NCBI GenBank assembly: GCA_041584015.1
Contig: JBFHES010000110.1
Coordinates: 1-14,004 of the forward strand
Source of the DNA: JBFHES01 sp041584015
GTDB lineage: Bacteria > Bacteroidota > Bacteroidia > Bacteroidales > M50B96
DNA length: 14,004 nucleotides
Direction of reading: 5' to 3'
Shown: one piece after another, positions 8,036-14,004 of the stretch
Layout: every line of letters begins with the position of its first letter
Position numbering within the stretch: the stretch's first letter is position 1
Translations under genes and position numbers: made by a program
Notes under the pieces: generated by a model
What the model was told of the DNA's origin: nothing
The model's database searches: none
What the model saw: only the letters and a program-made list of their open reading frames with translations

Positions 8036-8737
8036 CTATTTGATAATTTCAAAATCGATGTGATAATGGTCGTCGTGTAACTTGTTTAGCGTTGGTCCCA
8101 ATTTCATTGCTAAATAAATATTGCTGCTCTTAAGCTGCTTTCCATGTTTGCTTGCGTATAGCTCATCTTTTAAATTCGTGTTGAAAATTACCTTCTTAAT
8201 TCGAAGCCCGTTTTTGCGCGCTTGTTTTTCGAGCATCAGAATGTGTTTAGCCATTATATCAAAATCGATGCTGGTGCTTTTGCGCTTACCGTTTTTATCG
8301 AAATTAAGCAAGTAACGTGCGTATCCCAGGTACTTAAAATGTTTGGGTTTCCCATTTTTAGTCATTGGTGTTAGAAAGTCTACACTCAAACCATTTTGAT
8401 GTGTGCGATGTGGCCACATGCGTCCACCCTTTTTTCGAGCGCATTCCATAATTACAAATTTCCTGTTGGGATACAGGCTTTCCAGTTCGCTATGTGCCGC
8501 ATAAATGGTTTTATAAACGCGCGAATGTACATAGTTACGACCCAATAGGTAATAGCTGAATTTGCTGAAGAACACTGTATTTCCCTTTGACCAATGCATT
8601 TTATATGCATTATCTAAGGAGCCATTTTGCACTTTTCCTTTCGAGGTGCTTACACCCTTGTTTTTGTAGAGCAGTTGTGGGATTGCGGGTACGAGTATAG
8701 CAAGTAGGAGAGAAGTAATTAGCAGTTTCTTTATCAT
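8036..8737 (-). CDS. Exported M74/LAS-type murein endopeptidase-like protein
   Basis: The 233 residues carry an N-terminal hydrophobic segment (3-22), so the protein is exported or membrane-anchored. The zinc signature of LAS metallopeptidases is present: His113-x6-Asp120 within HRTHQNGLSVDF (110-121), and a C-terminal H-x-H in DDHYHIDFE (222-230; His224, His226). HRTHQNG resembles the MepA (M74) signature, so it probably cleaves the D-Ala-mDAP cross-links of peptidoglycan; M15-type activity is an alternative. Sequence outside the motifs is divergent and Lys-rich, with several insertions compared with proteobacterial MepA. It appears to be a single gene, convergent with the upstream operon and divergent from the SUMF1 gene across a 194-base spacer. 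Confidence 0.8.
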   Translation of the reverse strand: MIKKLLITSLLLAILVPAIPQLLYKNKGVSTSKGKVQNGSLDNAYKMHWSKGNTVFFSKFSYYLLGRNYVHSRVYKTIYAAHSELESLYPNRKFVIMECARKKGGRMWPHRTHQNGLSVDFLTPMTKNGKPKHFKYLGYARYLLNFDKNGKRKSTSIDFDIMAKHILMLEKQARKNGLRIKKVIFNTNLKDELYASKHGKQLKSSNIYLAMKLGPTLNKLHDDHYHIDFEIIK

Positions 8738-8899
8738 ATAGCAAGCGATTGGTTAGATTAATTAAACGCATGGTTTACATGTTCTATTATCTGCATAATT
8801 ATTTACGGGCTGGCTGTTTGGTAAAACATTAAAAAACTGTTAGGAAGTAGTAGGGAGTCGATTTTAATTCTTAAACAATTAAAGTATTAATTATTACGT

Positions 8900-8907
8900 T
8901 AGTTTTG
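8900..8907 (+). promoter_or_regulatory. Probable -7 element of the SUMF1-like gene
   Basis: TAGTTTTG is a full match to TAnnTTTG. It ends 24 bases before the ATG at 8932. It overlaps the in-frame TTG at 8905, so transcription would start downstream of that codon and the TTG cannot be the start. No clear -33 TTG was found. Confidence 0.55.
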
Positions 8908-8931
8908 TCGTATTCACTAACCATTTATTTT

Positions 8932-9783
8932 ATGAAACGAATTTATATTCCATTCCTAGTCGTTGTGATGCTGGCTTTAATGGCTTTTGCTCCAGGTAAA
9001 AAATACAATTATTCAACCTTTAGTGTTAAGCAACTCGACAAACACCTTTGTCATGTAAAGGACACGCTGTATGCCCACTCCTACGAGCTTAGCAATTCTG
9101 AATACCGACTGTTCATTAGCGAAATGAAAAAGACAAATGCAGATTGGAAACAGCTCTTGCCAGATACGGCGAAATGGAATACATCGAATGAATATAACGA
9201 TCCTTACTTTACACACTACTTCTCTCATCCCGCTTATGCCCTGTATCCTGTTAATAATCTTAGTCAGGAGCAAGCAATAGCCTATTGTAATTGGCTTAGC
9301 GATAATTATAACAAAGCCAAGAAGCGTAAATTTACAAAGGTGAAATTCAGACTGCCAACTGTGGCTGAATGGGAACTAGCAGCCAAAGGAGGCATGGAGT
9401 TGGTAGATTATCCACATGGTAGTTATTATCTGCGAAATTCAAAAGGACGCATTTTATATAATTATCTTCGGGTAGGCGAAGGGGCAATTACGCGAAATGC
9501 TAAAACAGGCGAATTGGAGGTTGTTACAAACGCTACCAATACGGGTACAACCTTTATAGAGGCTGCATCTATTACCGCACCTATTGATGCTTATTGGCCA
9601 AATAATTTTGGACTTTATAATATGAGTGGCAATGTGGCCGAGATGGTACAAGAAGAAGGAATAGCCAAAGGTGGTTCTTTCAGAGACCCTGGATATGACA
9701 TTCGAATTCAATCGGTGAAAAAATATAATGAACCCAGCCCATTAATTGGCTTTCGCGTGTTTATGGAAGTGATTGAAGAGTAA
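8932..9783 (+). CDS. Exported SUMF1/FGE-fold protein lacking FGE cysteines
   Basis: The 283 residues begin with a signal peptide (MKRIYIPFLVVVMLALMAFA) followed by a formylglycine-generating-enzyme-like fold. Landmarks are YELSNSEYRLFI (51-62), PVNNLSQEQAIAYCNWL (106-122), FRLPTVAEWELAAKGG (139-154), FGLYNMSGNVAEM (226-238), KGGSF (246-250) and GFRVF (273-277). True FGEs hold two copper-binding cysteines just after GGS; here that stretch has none, and the only cysteines are 40 and 119. Sulfatase activation is therefore unlikely. In Bacteroidota such non-catalytic domains occur in envelope proteins, including the T9SS/gliding proteins GldJ and GldK. This one is shorter and has no lipobox. The ATG at 8932 is preferred over TTG 8905 because of the promoter box and the signal peptide. 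It converges on the PAP2-like gene with a 5-base gap. Confidence 0.85.
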   Translation: MKRIYIPFLVVVMLALMAFAPGKKYNYSTFSVKQLDKHLCHVKDTLYAHSYELSNSEYRLFISEMKKTNADWKQLLPDTAKWNTSNEYNDPYFTHYFSHPAYALYPVNNLSQEQAIAYCNWLSDNYNKAKKRKFTKVKFRLPTVAEWELAAKGGMELVDYPHGSYYLRNSKGRILYNYLRVGEGAITRNAKTGELEVVTNATNTGTTFIEAASITAPIDAYWPNNFGLYNMSGNVAEMVQEEGIAKGGSFRDPGYDIRIQSVKKYNEPSPLIGFRVFMEVIEE

Positions 9784-9788
9784 TCTGT

Positions 9789-10397
9789 TTATAGAAAATA
9801 TACCGATGCAAATAGCAGGGCAAAGCCCAGAAGGAATCCGACATAAACTTGTGTCGGATTATTTTTGTTCTGAATAAGCCGCGAGTAGCCTGTTAAACCG
9901 GCAGCAATAAATAAGATCATTATGATAATTTGCAGGTCGATGCCCCGACGAAACGCAAAACCCAACATGGTGCCGACTAAAGCGCCTATACCGATCATGT
10001 GTGTGCTAATGTTCCACTTAATGTTTATGAGCAAGCTAAGAATGCTCAAAACAGCGAGGTTTAACATGTAAAACTGTATGTGTCGCGAGATGGGCAGGCG
10101 CTGTAGTAAATACCAGCAAAAAATATAAAATATACTAAACGCTGTTAAGGCAACTATTCTATCTCTTGATGTGCTTAAAGTAACATCTTTAATTATGTGC
10201 TGGAAATAAAGTAGACTAACCGAAATAATGGGCATTAGAATGGTGGCAAAAAGTAGAATGCCAAGTATAATTCGTTTAGCATCCCAGCTCAGGTGTGAAA
10301 TATAACTCCCCGAGTTGAAAATTAAAATGATGCCCCAAAGAGGCACCAGTACCGGATGAAATATCCAGGAAATAATATTTGATATGGATTTTGTCAC
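9789..10397 (-). CDS. PAP2-like integral membrane protein, probably non-catalytic
   Basis: A 202-residue protein with about six hydrophobic helices. The C-terminal half resembles the PAP2 phosphatase fold: NISTHMIGIGALVG (129-142) in place of the PSGH block and SRLIQNKNNPTQVYVG (172-187) in place of SRxxxxxHxxxD. The His expected in the last motif is Asn179, and no KxxxxxxRP motif is seen, so lipid phosphatase activity is doubtful. Translation starts at a GTG (10397-10395) whose first base is the last base of the rpoN TAG stop, a one-base overlap that indicates translational coupling. No function is known. The repeated pairing with rpoN, if found in relatives, would be the best lead. Confidence 0.75.
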   Translation of the reverse strand: MTKSISNIISWIFHPVLVPLWGIILIFNSGSYISHLSWDAKRIILGILLFATILMPIISVSLLYFQHIIKDVTLSTSRDRIVALTAFSIFYIFCWYLLQRLPISRHIQFYMLNLAVLSILSLLINIKWNISTHMIGIGALVGTMLGFAFRRGIDLQIIIMILFIAAGLTGYSRLIQNKNNPTQVYVGFLLGFALLFASVYFL

Positions 10398-11848
10398 TAT
10401 AACTCTTTTCTTAGTCTGGCTACCGGAATATCTAACTGCTCGCGGTACTTGGCAACAGTCCTTCGTGCAATTTGATAACCTTTGTCGTTAAGGATGGCTG
10501 CCAGTTTATCGTCCGTAAGCGGCTTTTTCTTGCTCTCACCATCAATGCAATCTTGCAGTATTTTCTTAATTTCTCGAGTAGATACTTCTTCTCCTGAATC
10601 GGTCATTAATCCTTCAGAGAAGAAATACTTGAGCGGATGCGTGCCAAAATGTGTTTGAATGTATTTGCTGTTAGCCACTCTGGAAATTGTTGAAATATCC
10701 AACTGAGTGCGTTCTGCAATGTCTTTCAAAATCATGGGGCGCAACTTGGTTTCATCCCCTTCAAGAAAATAGGCTTCCTGATACAGTATTATCTCGTTCA
10801 TGGTAGAAAGCAGGGTGGCTTGTCGTTGCTGTATCGCATCGATGAACCATTTGGCAGAATCAAGCTTTTGCTTTACGTAGGTAAGCGTGTCTTTTTCCTG
10901 CTTGGTTTTCTTCTTATTTTGTGAGATATCGCGCAGCATATCCGCATAGTTTCTGCTAACGCGCAGTTCCGGAACATTCCGTTGATTTAAACTCAACTGC
11001 AATTCTCCATCCACAACCTCCAGAATGAAATCTGGTATTACATGCTGAGATGATTTGCTTTGATTATCGCTGTACACACCACCCGGACGCGGATTGAGTT
11101 TAATGATTTCTTCGAAAGCATCTTTAAGCTCTTCTTCAGTAATGTTTAAGCGTTTCTCAATTTTATCGTAATGCTTTTTTGTAAACTCTTCAAAGTGATG
11201 TTTCAGGATTTGATGTGCAATATGAATATCCGGATGACTCTGATCCTTTGCCTTTATTTGCAGAAGCAAACATTCCTGCAAATCTCTTGCTCCTACGCCA
11301 ATTGGCTCTAATCCTTGCACAATATCTAAAGCTTTACGAATTTGTTCGTAACCAGTATTTATGTTTAAGGTGAACGCCAGATCGTCAATTATAGCATCCA
11401 GATCGCGTCGTAAATAACCATCTTCGTCAAGGTTGCCAATTAAGTATTTTGCGAGCACTTCTTCTTCATCGCTAATCCATCGCAAGCCAACCTGGGTTAA
11501 AAGATATTCGCGAAAAGAAATGCCACCAGCATAGGGCATATCAATCTGCTTATCGTCTTTCGAATAGTTATTCTCGGCTAATTTATAATTTGGAATTTCA
11601 TCGTCTTCAATATAATCTTCAATAGAAAATTCATCATCAGCGCTGTCGGATGTGTCGTCATCGGCAGAATCATCGTTTTGTTCTTCCTGAGTGATCTCTG
11701 ATCCTTCTTCCAGTGTCGGGTTTTCTTCAAGCTCCTTTTTTATGCGTTGCTCAAGTTGCAGGGTCGGAAGTTCCAGCAACTTAATAAGTTGTATCTGCTG
11801 TGGTGACAGCTTCTGTAATAGTTTTTGCTGAAGCCTTTGGTTAAGCAT
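10397..11848 (-). CDS. rpoN: RNA polymerase sigma-54 factor RpoN
   Basis: The 483 residues show full sigma-54 architecture. A glutamine/leucine-rich region I covers 1-48 (QQKLLQKLSPQQIQLIKLLE) and contacts activators. A strongly acidic region II spans about 50-86, then comes the core-binding domain, and a helix-turn-helix at about 373-400 (ILKDIAERTQLDISTISRVA). The RpoN box ARRTVAKYRE at 461-470 reads the -24 element. RpoN directs polymerase to -24/-12 promoters that need AAA+ activators. It lies 65 bases downstream of asnS on the same strand and is probably co-transcribed. No full-consensus TAnnTTTG box was found in that gap (best is TACTTTAG near 11870, minus strand). No truncation or missing motif. 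Confidence 0.96.
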   Translation of the reverse strand: MLNQRLQQKLLQKLSPQQIQLIKLLELPTLQLEQRIKKELEENPTLEEGSEITQEEQNDDSADDDTSDSADDEFSIEDYIEDDEIPNYKLAENNYSKDDKQIDMPYAGGISFREYLLTQVGLRWISDEEEVLAKYLIGNLDEDGYLRRDLDAIIDDLAFTLNINTGYEQIRKALDIVQGLEPIGVGARDLQECLLLQIKAKDQSHPDIHIAHQILKHHFEEFTKKHYDKIEKRLNITEEELKDAFEEIIKLNPRPGGVYSDNQSKSSQHVIPDFILEVVDGELQLSLNQRNVPELRVSRNYADMLRDISQNKKKTKQEKDTLTYVKQKLDSAKWFIDAIQQRQATLLSTMNEIILYQEAYFLEGDETKLRPMILKDIAERTQLDISTISRVANSKYIQTHFGTHPLKYFFSEGLMTDSGEEVSTREIKKILQDCIDGESKKKPLTDDKLAAILNDKGYQIARRTVAKYREQLDIPVARLRKEL

Positions 11849-11913
11849 AATTCACAGTGTTTTTTTCTAAAGTACAACTAATTCCCTAAATACTGAGCTT
11901 TTATTTTAGAAGA

Positions 11914-13374
11914 TTAAAATTCTGCATTCTTTGGTGTACGAGGAAATGCAATTACGTCTCTAATATTTCCCATACCAGTAATAAATAACATCAGGCGCTC
12001 AAATCCAAGTCCAAATCCGGCATGTGGTGCAGTTCCAAATTTACGTGTTTCAAGATACCACCACATTTCTTCTTCCGGAATATTCATTTCGTTAATTCGT
12101 GTAAGCAGTTTGTCGTAATTCTCTTCACGCTGCGATCCGCCAACAATTTCGCCAATGCCCGGGAATAGAATGTCCATGGCACGTACGGTTTTGCCGTCGT
12201 CGTTCTGCTTCATGTAAAAAGCCTTAATGTCTTTCGGATAATCAATTAAGATAACCGGTTTCTTAAAATGCTTTTCCACAAGAAAACGCTCGTGCTCTGA
12301 TTGCAGATCGGCTCCCCAACCATCAATTAAGTAGGAGAATTTCTTCTTTTTGTTTGGTTTCGAATTTCTTAATATATCAATGGCCTCGGTGTAGGTAACT
12401 CGCTCAAAATTGTTGTCAATGATGAAACGTAATTTTTCAATCAACTCCATTGGTGAACGTTGATCCTGTGGCTTCGATTTTTCTTCGTCTTGCAATCGCT
12501 TGCTTAGGAATTCTAAATCTTCCATGCAATGCTCGAGTGCATATTTAGTAACGTACTTTAACATGTCTTCGGCCAAGTCCATGTCGTCGTTAATATCTGC
12601 AAAAGCAATTTCTGGCTCAATCATCCAGAATTCCGCCAAATGGCGTGAGGTGTTCGAGTTCTCAGCTCTAAAGGTTGGACCAAATGTGTAAACCTTTGAA
12701 AGTGCCATTGCTGCTAGTTCTGCCTCAAGCTGACCAGATACCGTTAGGTTGGTTTCTTTGCCAAAAAAGTCCTGACTGTAATCAATCGATCCGTCTTCGT
12801 TTAATGGTGGGTTTTTGGCATCAAGTGTCGATACACGAAACATTTCGCCAGCTCCTTCAGCGTCGGATCCTGTAATGATTGGCGTGTGTACGTTACAAAA
12901 ACCACGATTGTTGAAAAATTCATGAATAGCAAAAATCATGGCATGACGCACTCTGGTAATCGCGCTAAATGTATTGGTGCGGAAACGCAAATGCGCATGC
13001 TCACGTAAAAATTCAAGCGAGTGTTTCTTTGGCTGAATAGGGAACTCGTCAGGGTTTGCTGTTCCAAGTATCTCAACATCCTGAGCAATCAACTCCACTA
13101 ACTGTCCGCTGCCCTGCGATTCGTTTAACGCACCATTTACTGATAAAGCTGCACCTGTATGAACAGTATCTAATGCATCAGCAGGGAATTTCTCAAAATC
13201 AACAACAACTTGCAGATTCTTTATTGTAGAGCCATCGTTTAAAGCTACAAATGCAACATTCTTGCTGCCACGCTTGGTTCGTACCCAACCTTTAACATTT
13301 ATTACTTGTCCTACTTTTGTAAGTTCTTTATCGTTTAAAAGCTCTTTAATCTCTGATCTTTTGATCTGTTCCAT
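11914..13374 (-). CDS. asnS: Asparagine-tRNA ligase
   Basis: The 486-residue class IIb synthetase charges tRNA(Asn) in the cytoplasm. The N-terminal OB fold that reads the anticodon spans about 23-105. Motif 2 is FRAENSNTSRHLAEFW (235-250) followed by MIEPE, and motif 3 is GFGLGFERL (453-461). HLAEFWMIEPE is the form seen in AsnS; AspRS carries HQPEFT-type sequence, which supports the Asn call. Length is normal, with an insertion region around 285-345 rich in Lys. A promoter with both elements lies 23 bases upstream of the ATG. asnS leads the apparent operon asnS-rpoN-PAP2-like. Confidence 0.97.
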   Translation of the reverse strand: MEQIKRSEIKELLNDKELTKVGQVINVKGWVRTKRGSKNVAFVALNDGSTIKNLQVVVDFEKFPADALDTVHTGAALSVNGALNESQGSGQLVELIAQDVEILGTANPDEFPIQPKKHSLEFLREHAHLRFRTNTFSAITRVRHAMIFAIHEFFNNRGFCNVHTPIITGSDAEGAGEMFRVSTLDAKNPPLNEDGSIDYSQDFFGKETNLTVSGQLEAELAAMALSKVYTFGPTFRAENSNTSRHLAEFWMIEPEIAFADINDDMDLAEDMLKYVTKYALEHCMEDLEFLSKRLQDEEKSKPQDQRSPMELIEKLRFIIDNNFERVTYTEAIDILRNSKPNKKKKFSYLIDGWGADLQSEHERFLVEKHFKKPVILIDYPKDIKAFYMKQNDDGKTVRAMDILFPGIGEIVGGSQREENYDKLLTRINEMNIPEEEMWWYLETRKFGTAPHAGFGLGFERLMLFITGMGNIRDVIAFPRTPKNAEF

Positions 13375-13396
13375 GATCCACTATTTTGTTCAAATG

Positions 13397-13425
13397 CAAA
13401 AATACAATTTTGACTGAATAAACAA
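13397..13425 (-). promoter_or_regulatory. asnS promoter, Bacteroidota type
   Basis: Read on the minus strand, TTG (13425-13423) is followed after 18 bases by TATTTTTG (13404-13397), a full TAnnTTTG match. The implied transcription start near 13390 gives a leader of about 15 bases. This is the clearest promoter in the window because both elements are present. Confidence 0.7.
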
Positions 13426-13471
13426 GAGTTAAGGCTTATCTAGAATGATAGCCAAGTAATCGATTTCCTAA

Positions 13472-13570
13472 TTGGGGTTTCACCCCAAACCCGACTTCAT
13501 TTTTGGCTTCATCCAAAAACGAAGCAAAAAGATTAAGGCTGCACCTGCTTCACTCAGAAAAGCTACGGTT
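13472..13570 (+). repeat. Dispersed intergenic repeat, copy B
   Basis: Carries the same two exact blocks as copy A, at 13484-13502 (19 bases) and 13514-13530 (17 bases). It is more compact and its structure is clearer. The first hairpin has a 7-base stem (TTGGGGT 13472-13478, loop TTC, ACCCCAA 13482-13488). The second has arms 13495-13506 and 13513-13524, 12 pairs with one mismatch. The ORF that reads through it (13472-13669) is a typical repeat artefact with no domain. The outer limits are uncertain and may include the compound hairpin that follows. Confidence 0.65.
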
Positions 13571-13578
13571 AATGACTT

Positions 13579-13629
13579 AAATTGTTTTAAACTCTTCCGA
13601 TTGCATCGGACTCAAACAGAAAACAATTT
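13579..13629. other. Compound hairpin next to repeat copy B
   Basis: An outer perfect 10-base inverted repeat (AAATTGTTTT 13579-13588 and AAAACAATTT 13620-13629) encloses an inner 6-base stem (TCCGAT 13596-13601, loop TGC, ATCGGA 13605-13610). The T-tract after the outer arm is short. It could be a structural part of the repeat family or a weak transcription terminator. Confidence 0.5.
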
Positions 13630-13630
13630 T

Positions 13631-13944
13631 AGCAGTCATTTAAACCTTGTTTTTTGGTTCATAGACTGATGCCATTGGGATCAATGATTTTGAATGGATA
13701 TATGCAATTGTTTGATAACTAGTAATTTCAAAAAAAATGTTCTGAATTCGGTAATATTCGCCGAGCGAGTTAGGGTGTCCACGGATGCCGCTAAATGTTA
13801 TTGCATTGATTTGTTTTAACCAATTGTGTCCTAAATGTTTTATATATGATTGCATTATTTTAGTTGTTGAACGAAACCTAAAAGGTAGCTAAAGCCATTT
13901 CTGACTCTTCACTACCTTTATAGTTCACGTTAAAATTTAAAGTT
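13631..13944. other. Intergenic region before the right-edge gene
   Basis: No convincing gene. A 71-codon minus-strand ORF (13640-13855) has no recognisable domain and no promoter box. An 8-base inverted repeat, AAAGGTAG (13881-13888) and CTACCTTT (13912-13919), overlaps a near-consensus -7 box, TACCTTTA (13913-13920), which lies 24 bases before the ATG at 13945. These could be the operator and promoter of the right-edge gene. Confidence 0.4.
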
Positions 13945-14004
13945 ATGAAAAAAAAGTCTGACCTTAATTGAAAGAGCATGTAAAAGTGTTCCAAAGTTTA
14001 AAGA
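13945..14004 (+). pseudogene. 5' end of a gene, out of frame at an A8 run (3' end outside window)
   Basis: ATG 13945 is followed by eight A (13948-13955). As written the frame ends after eight codons at TGA. With seven A the frame would read MKKSLTLIERACKSVPKFK to the window edge without a stop, a natural-looking N-terminus. I infer a real gene whose start is out of frame. The cause could be a homopolymer sequencing error, phase variation by slippage, transcriptional slippage, or true decay. The family cannot be recognised from about 19 residues. A possible -7 box is at 13913-13920. Confidence 0.4.

Noticed and set aside
8905..8931. TTG start for the SUMF1-like gene
   Set aside because: It lies inside the TAGTTTTG promoter box, so it would not be on the transcript, and ATG 8932 gives a normal signal peptide.
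2758..13570. Whole block between the two repeat copies as a mobile element or island
   Set aside because: The copies are direct and imperfect, no integrase, transposase or target duplication is seen, and the block contains asnS and rpoN, which are core genes.
13472..13669. 65-codon ORF across repeat copy B
   Set aside because: Its protein is simply the translation of the repeat blocks, and the same block read in copy A gives similar peptides in another context. The stems explain the sequence better than coding does.
13640..13855. 71-codon minus-strand ORF as a gene
   Set aside because: No recognisable domain, no promoter box, lies in a repeat-bearing spacer and ends where the repeat region begins. 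The short LGEYYRI string recalls sugar dehydratase tails but nothing else in it does.

Overview
The window is from a member of the Bacteroidota, most likely Bacteroidales/Marinilabiliales-like. The evidence is a cell-surface protein with SprB-type repeats and a type IX secretion (T9SS) C-terminal signal, Bacteroidota -7 boxes of the form TAnnTTTG, AT-rich spacers, little sign of Shine-Dalgarno sites, and sigma-54, AsnS and PurQ proteins of the types found in that phylum. I see no tRNA, rRNA, CRISPR array, transposase or phage gene. Most of the window is chromosomal housekeeping plus envelope and glycan genes.

Layout. (1) 1-1671, + strand: the 3' part of a large T9SS-exported repeat protein, with six SprB-like repeats and a sorting domain. 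(2) 1819-2526, +: purQ, preceded by a TAnnTTTG box and closed by a near-ideal hairpin terminator. (3) 2590-2914: spacer carrying copy A of a dispersed intergenic repeat. (4) 7030 to 2915, - strand: an apparent transcription unit of an MBOAT O-acyltransferase, an AlgJ/AlgX-like SGNH protein 2 bases downstream, and a Tat-type GH125 alpha-mannosidase. (5) 7138-8013, +: a doubtful 39-codon ORF with a Rossmann-like start, then an SRPBCC protein and a small TfoX/YjbR-like protein 2 bases apart. (6) 8737-8036, -: an exported M74/LAS-type murein endopeptidase-like protein. (7) 8932-9783, +: an exported SUMF1/FGE-fold protein without catalytic cysteines. (8) 13374 to 9789, -: asnS, rpoN and a PAP2-like membrane protein, the last overlapping rpoN by one base with a GTG start. 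(9) 13375-14004: spacer with the asnS promoter, copy B of the dispersed repeat, a compound hairpin, and the first codons of a gene that is out of frame at a run of eight A.

How the genes work together. The MBOAT and SGNH proteins form the classic two-part machine for O-acetylating an extracytoplasmic polysaccharide. The neighbouring GH125 enzyme suggests, but does not prove, a mannose-containing glycan. PurQ serves purine synthesis, AsnS charges tRNA(Asn), and RpoN sets a sigma-54 regulon; none of its target promoters was identified here.

No clearly new multi-gene system is visible. The items most worth a second look are the A8 frameshift at the right edge, the dispersed repeat with its hairpins, the acetylation/mannosidase cluster, and the cysteine-less SUMF1 protein.
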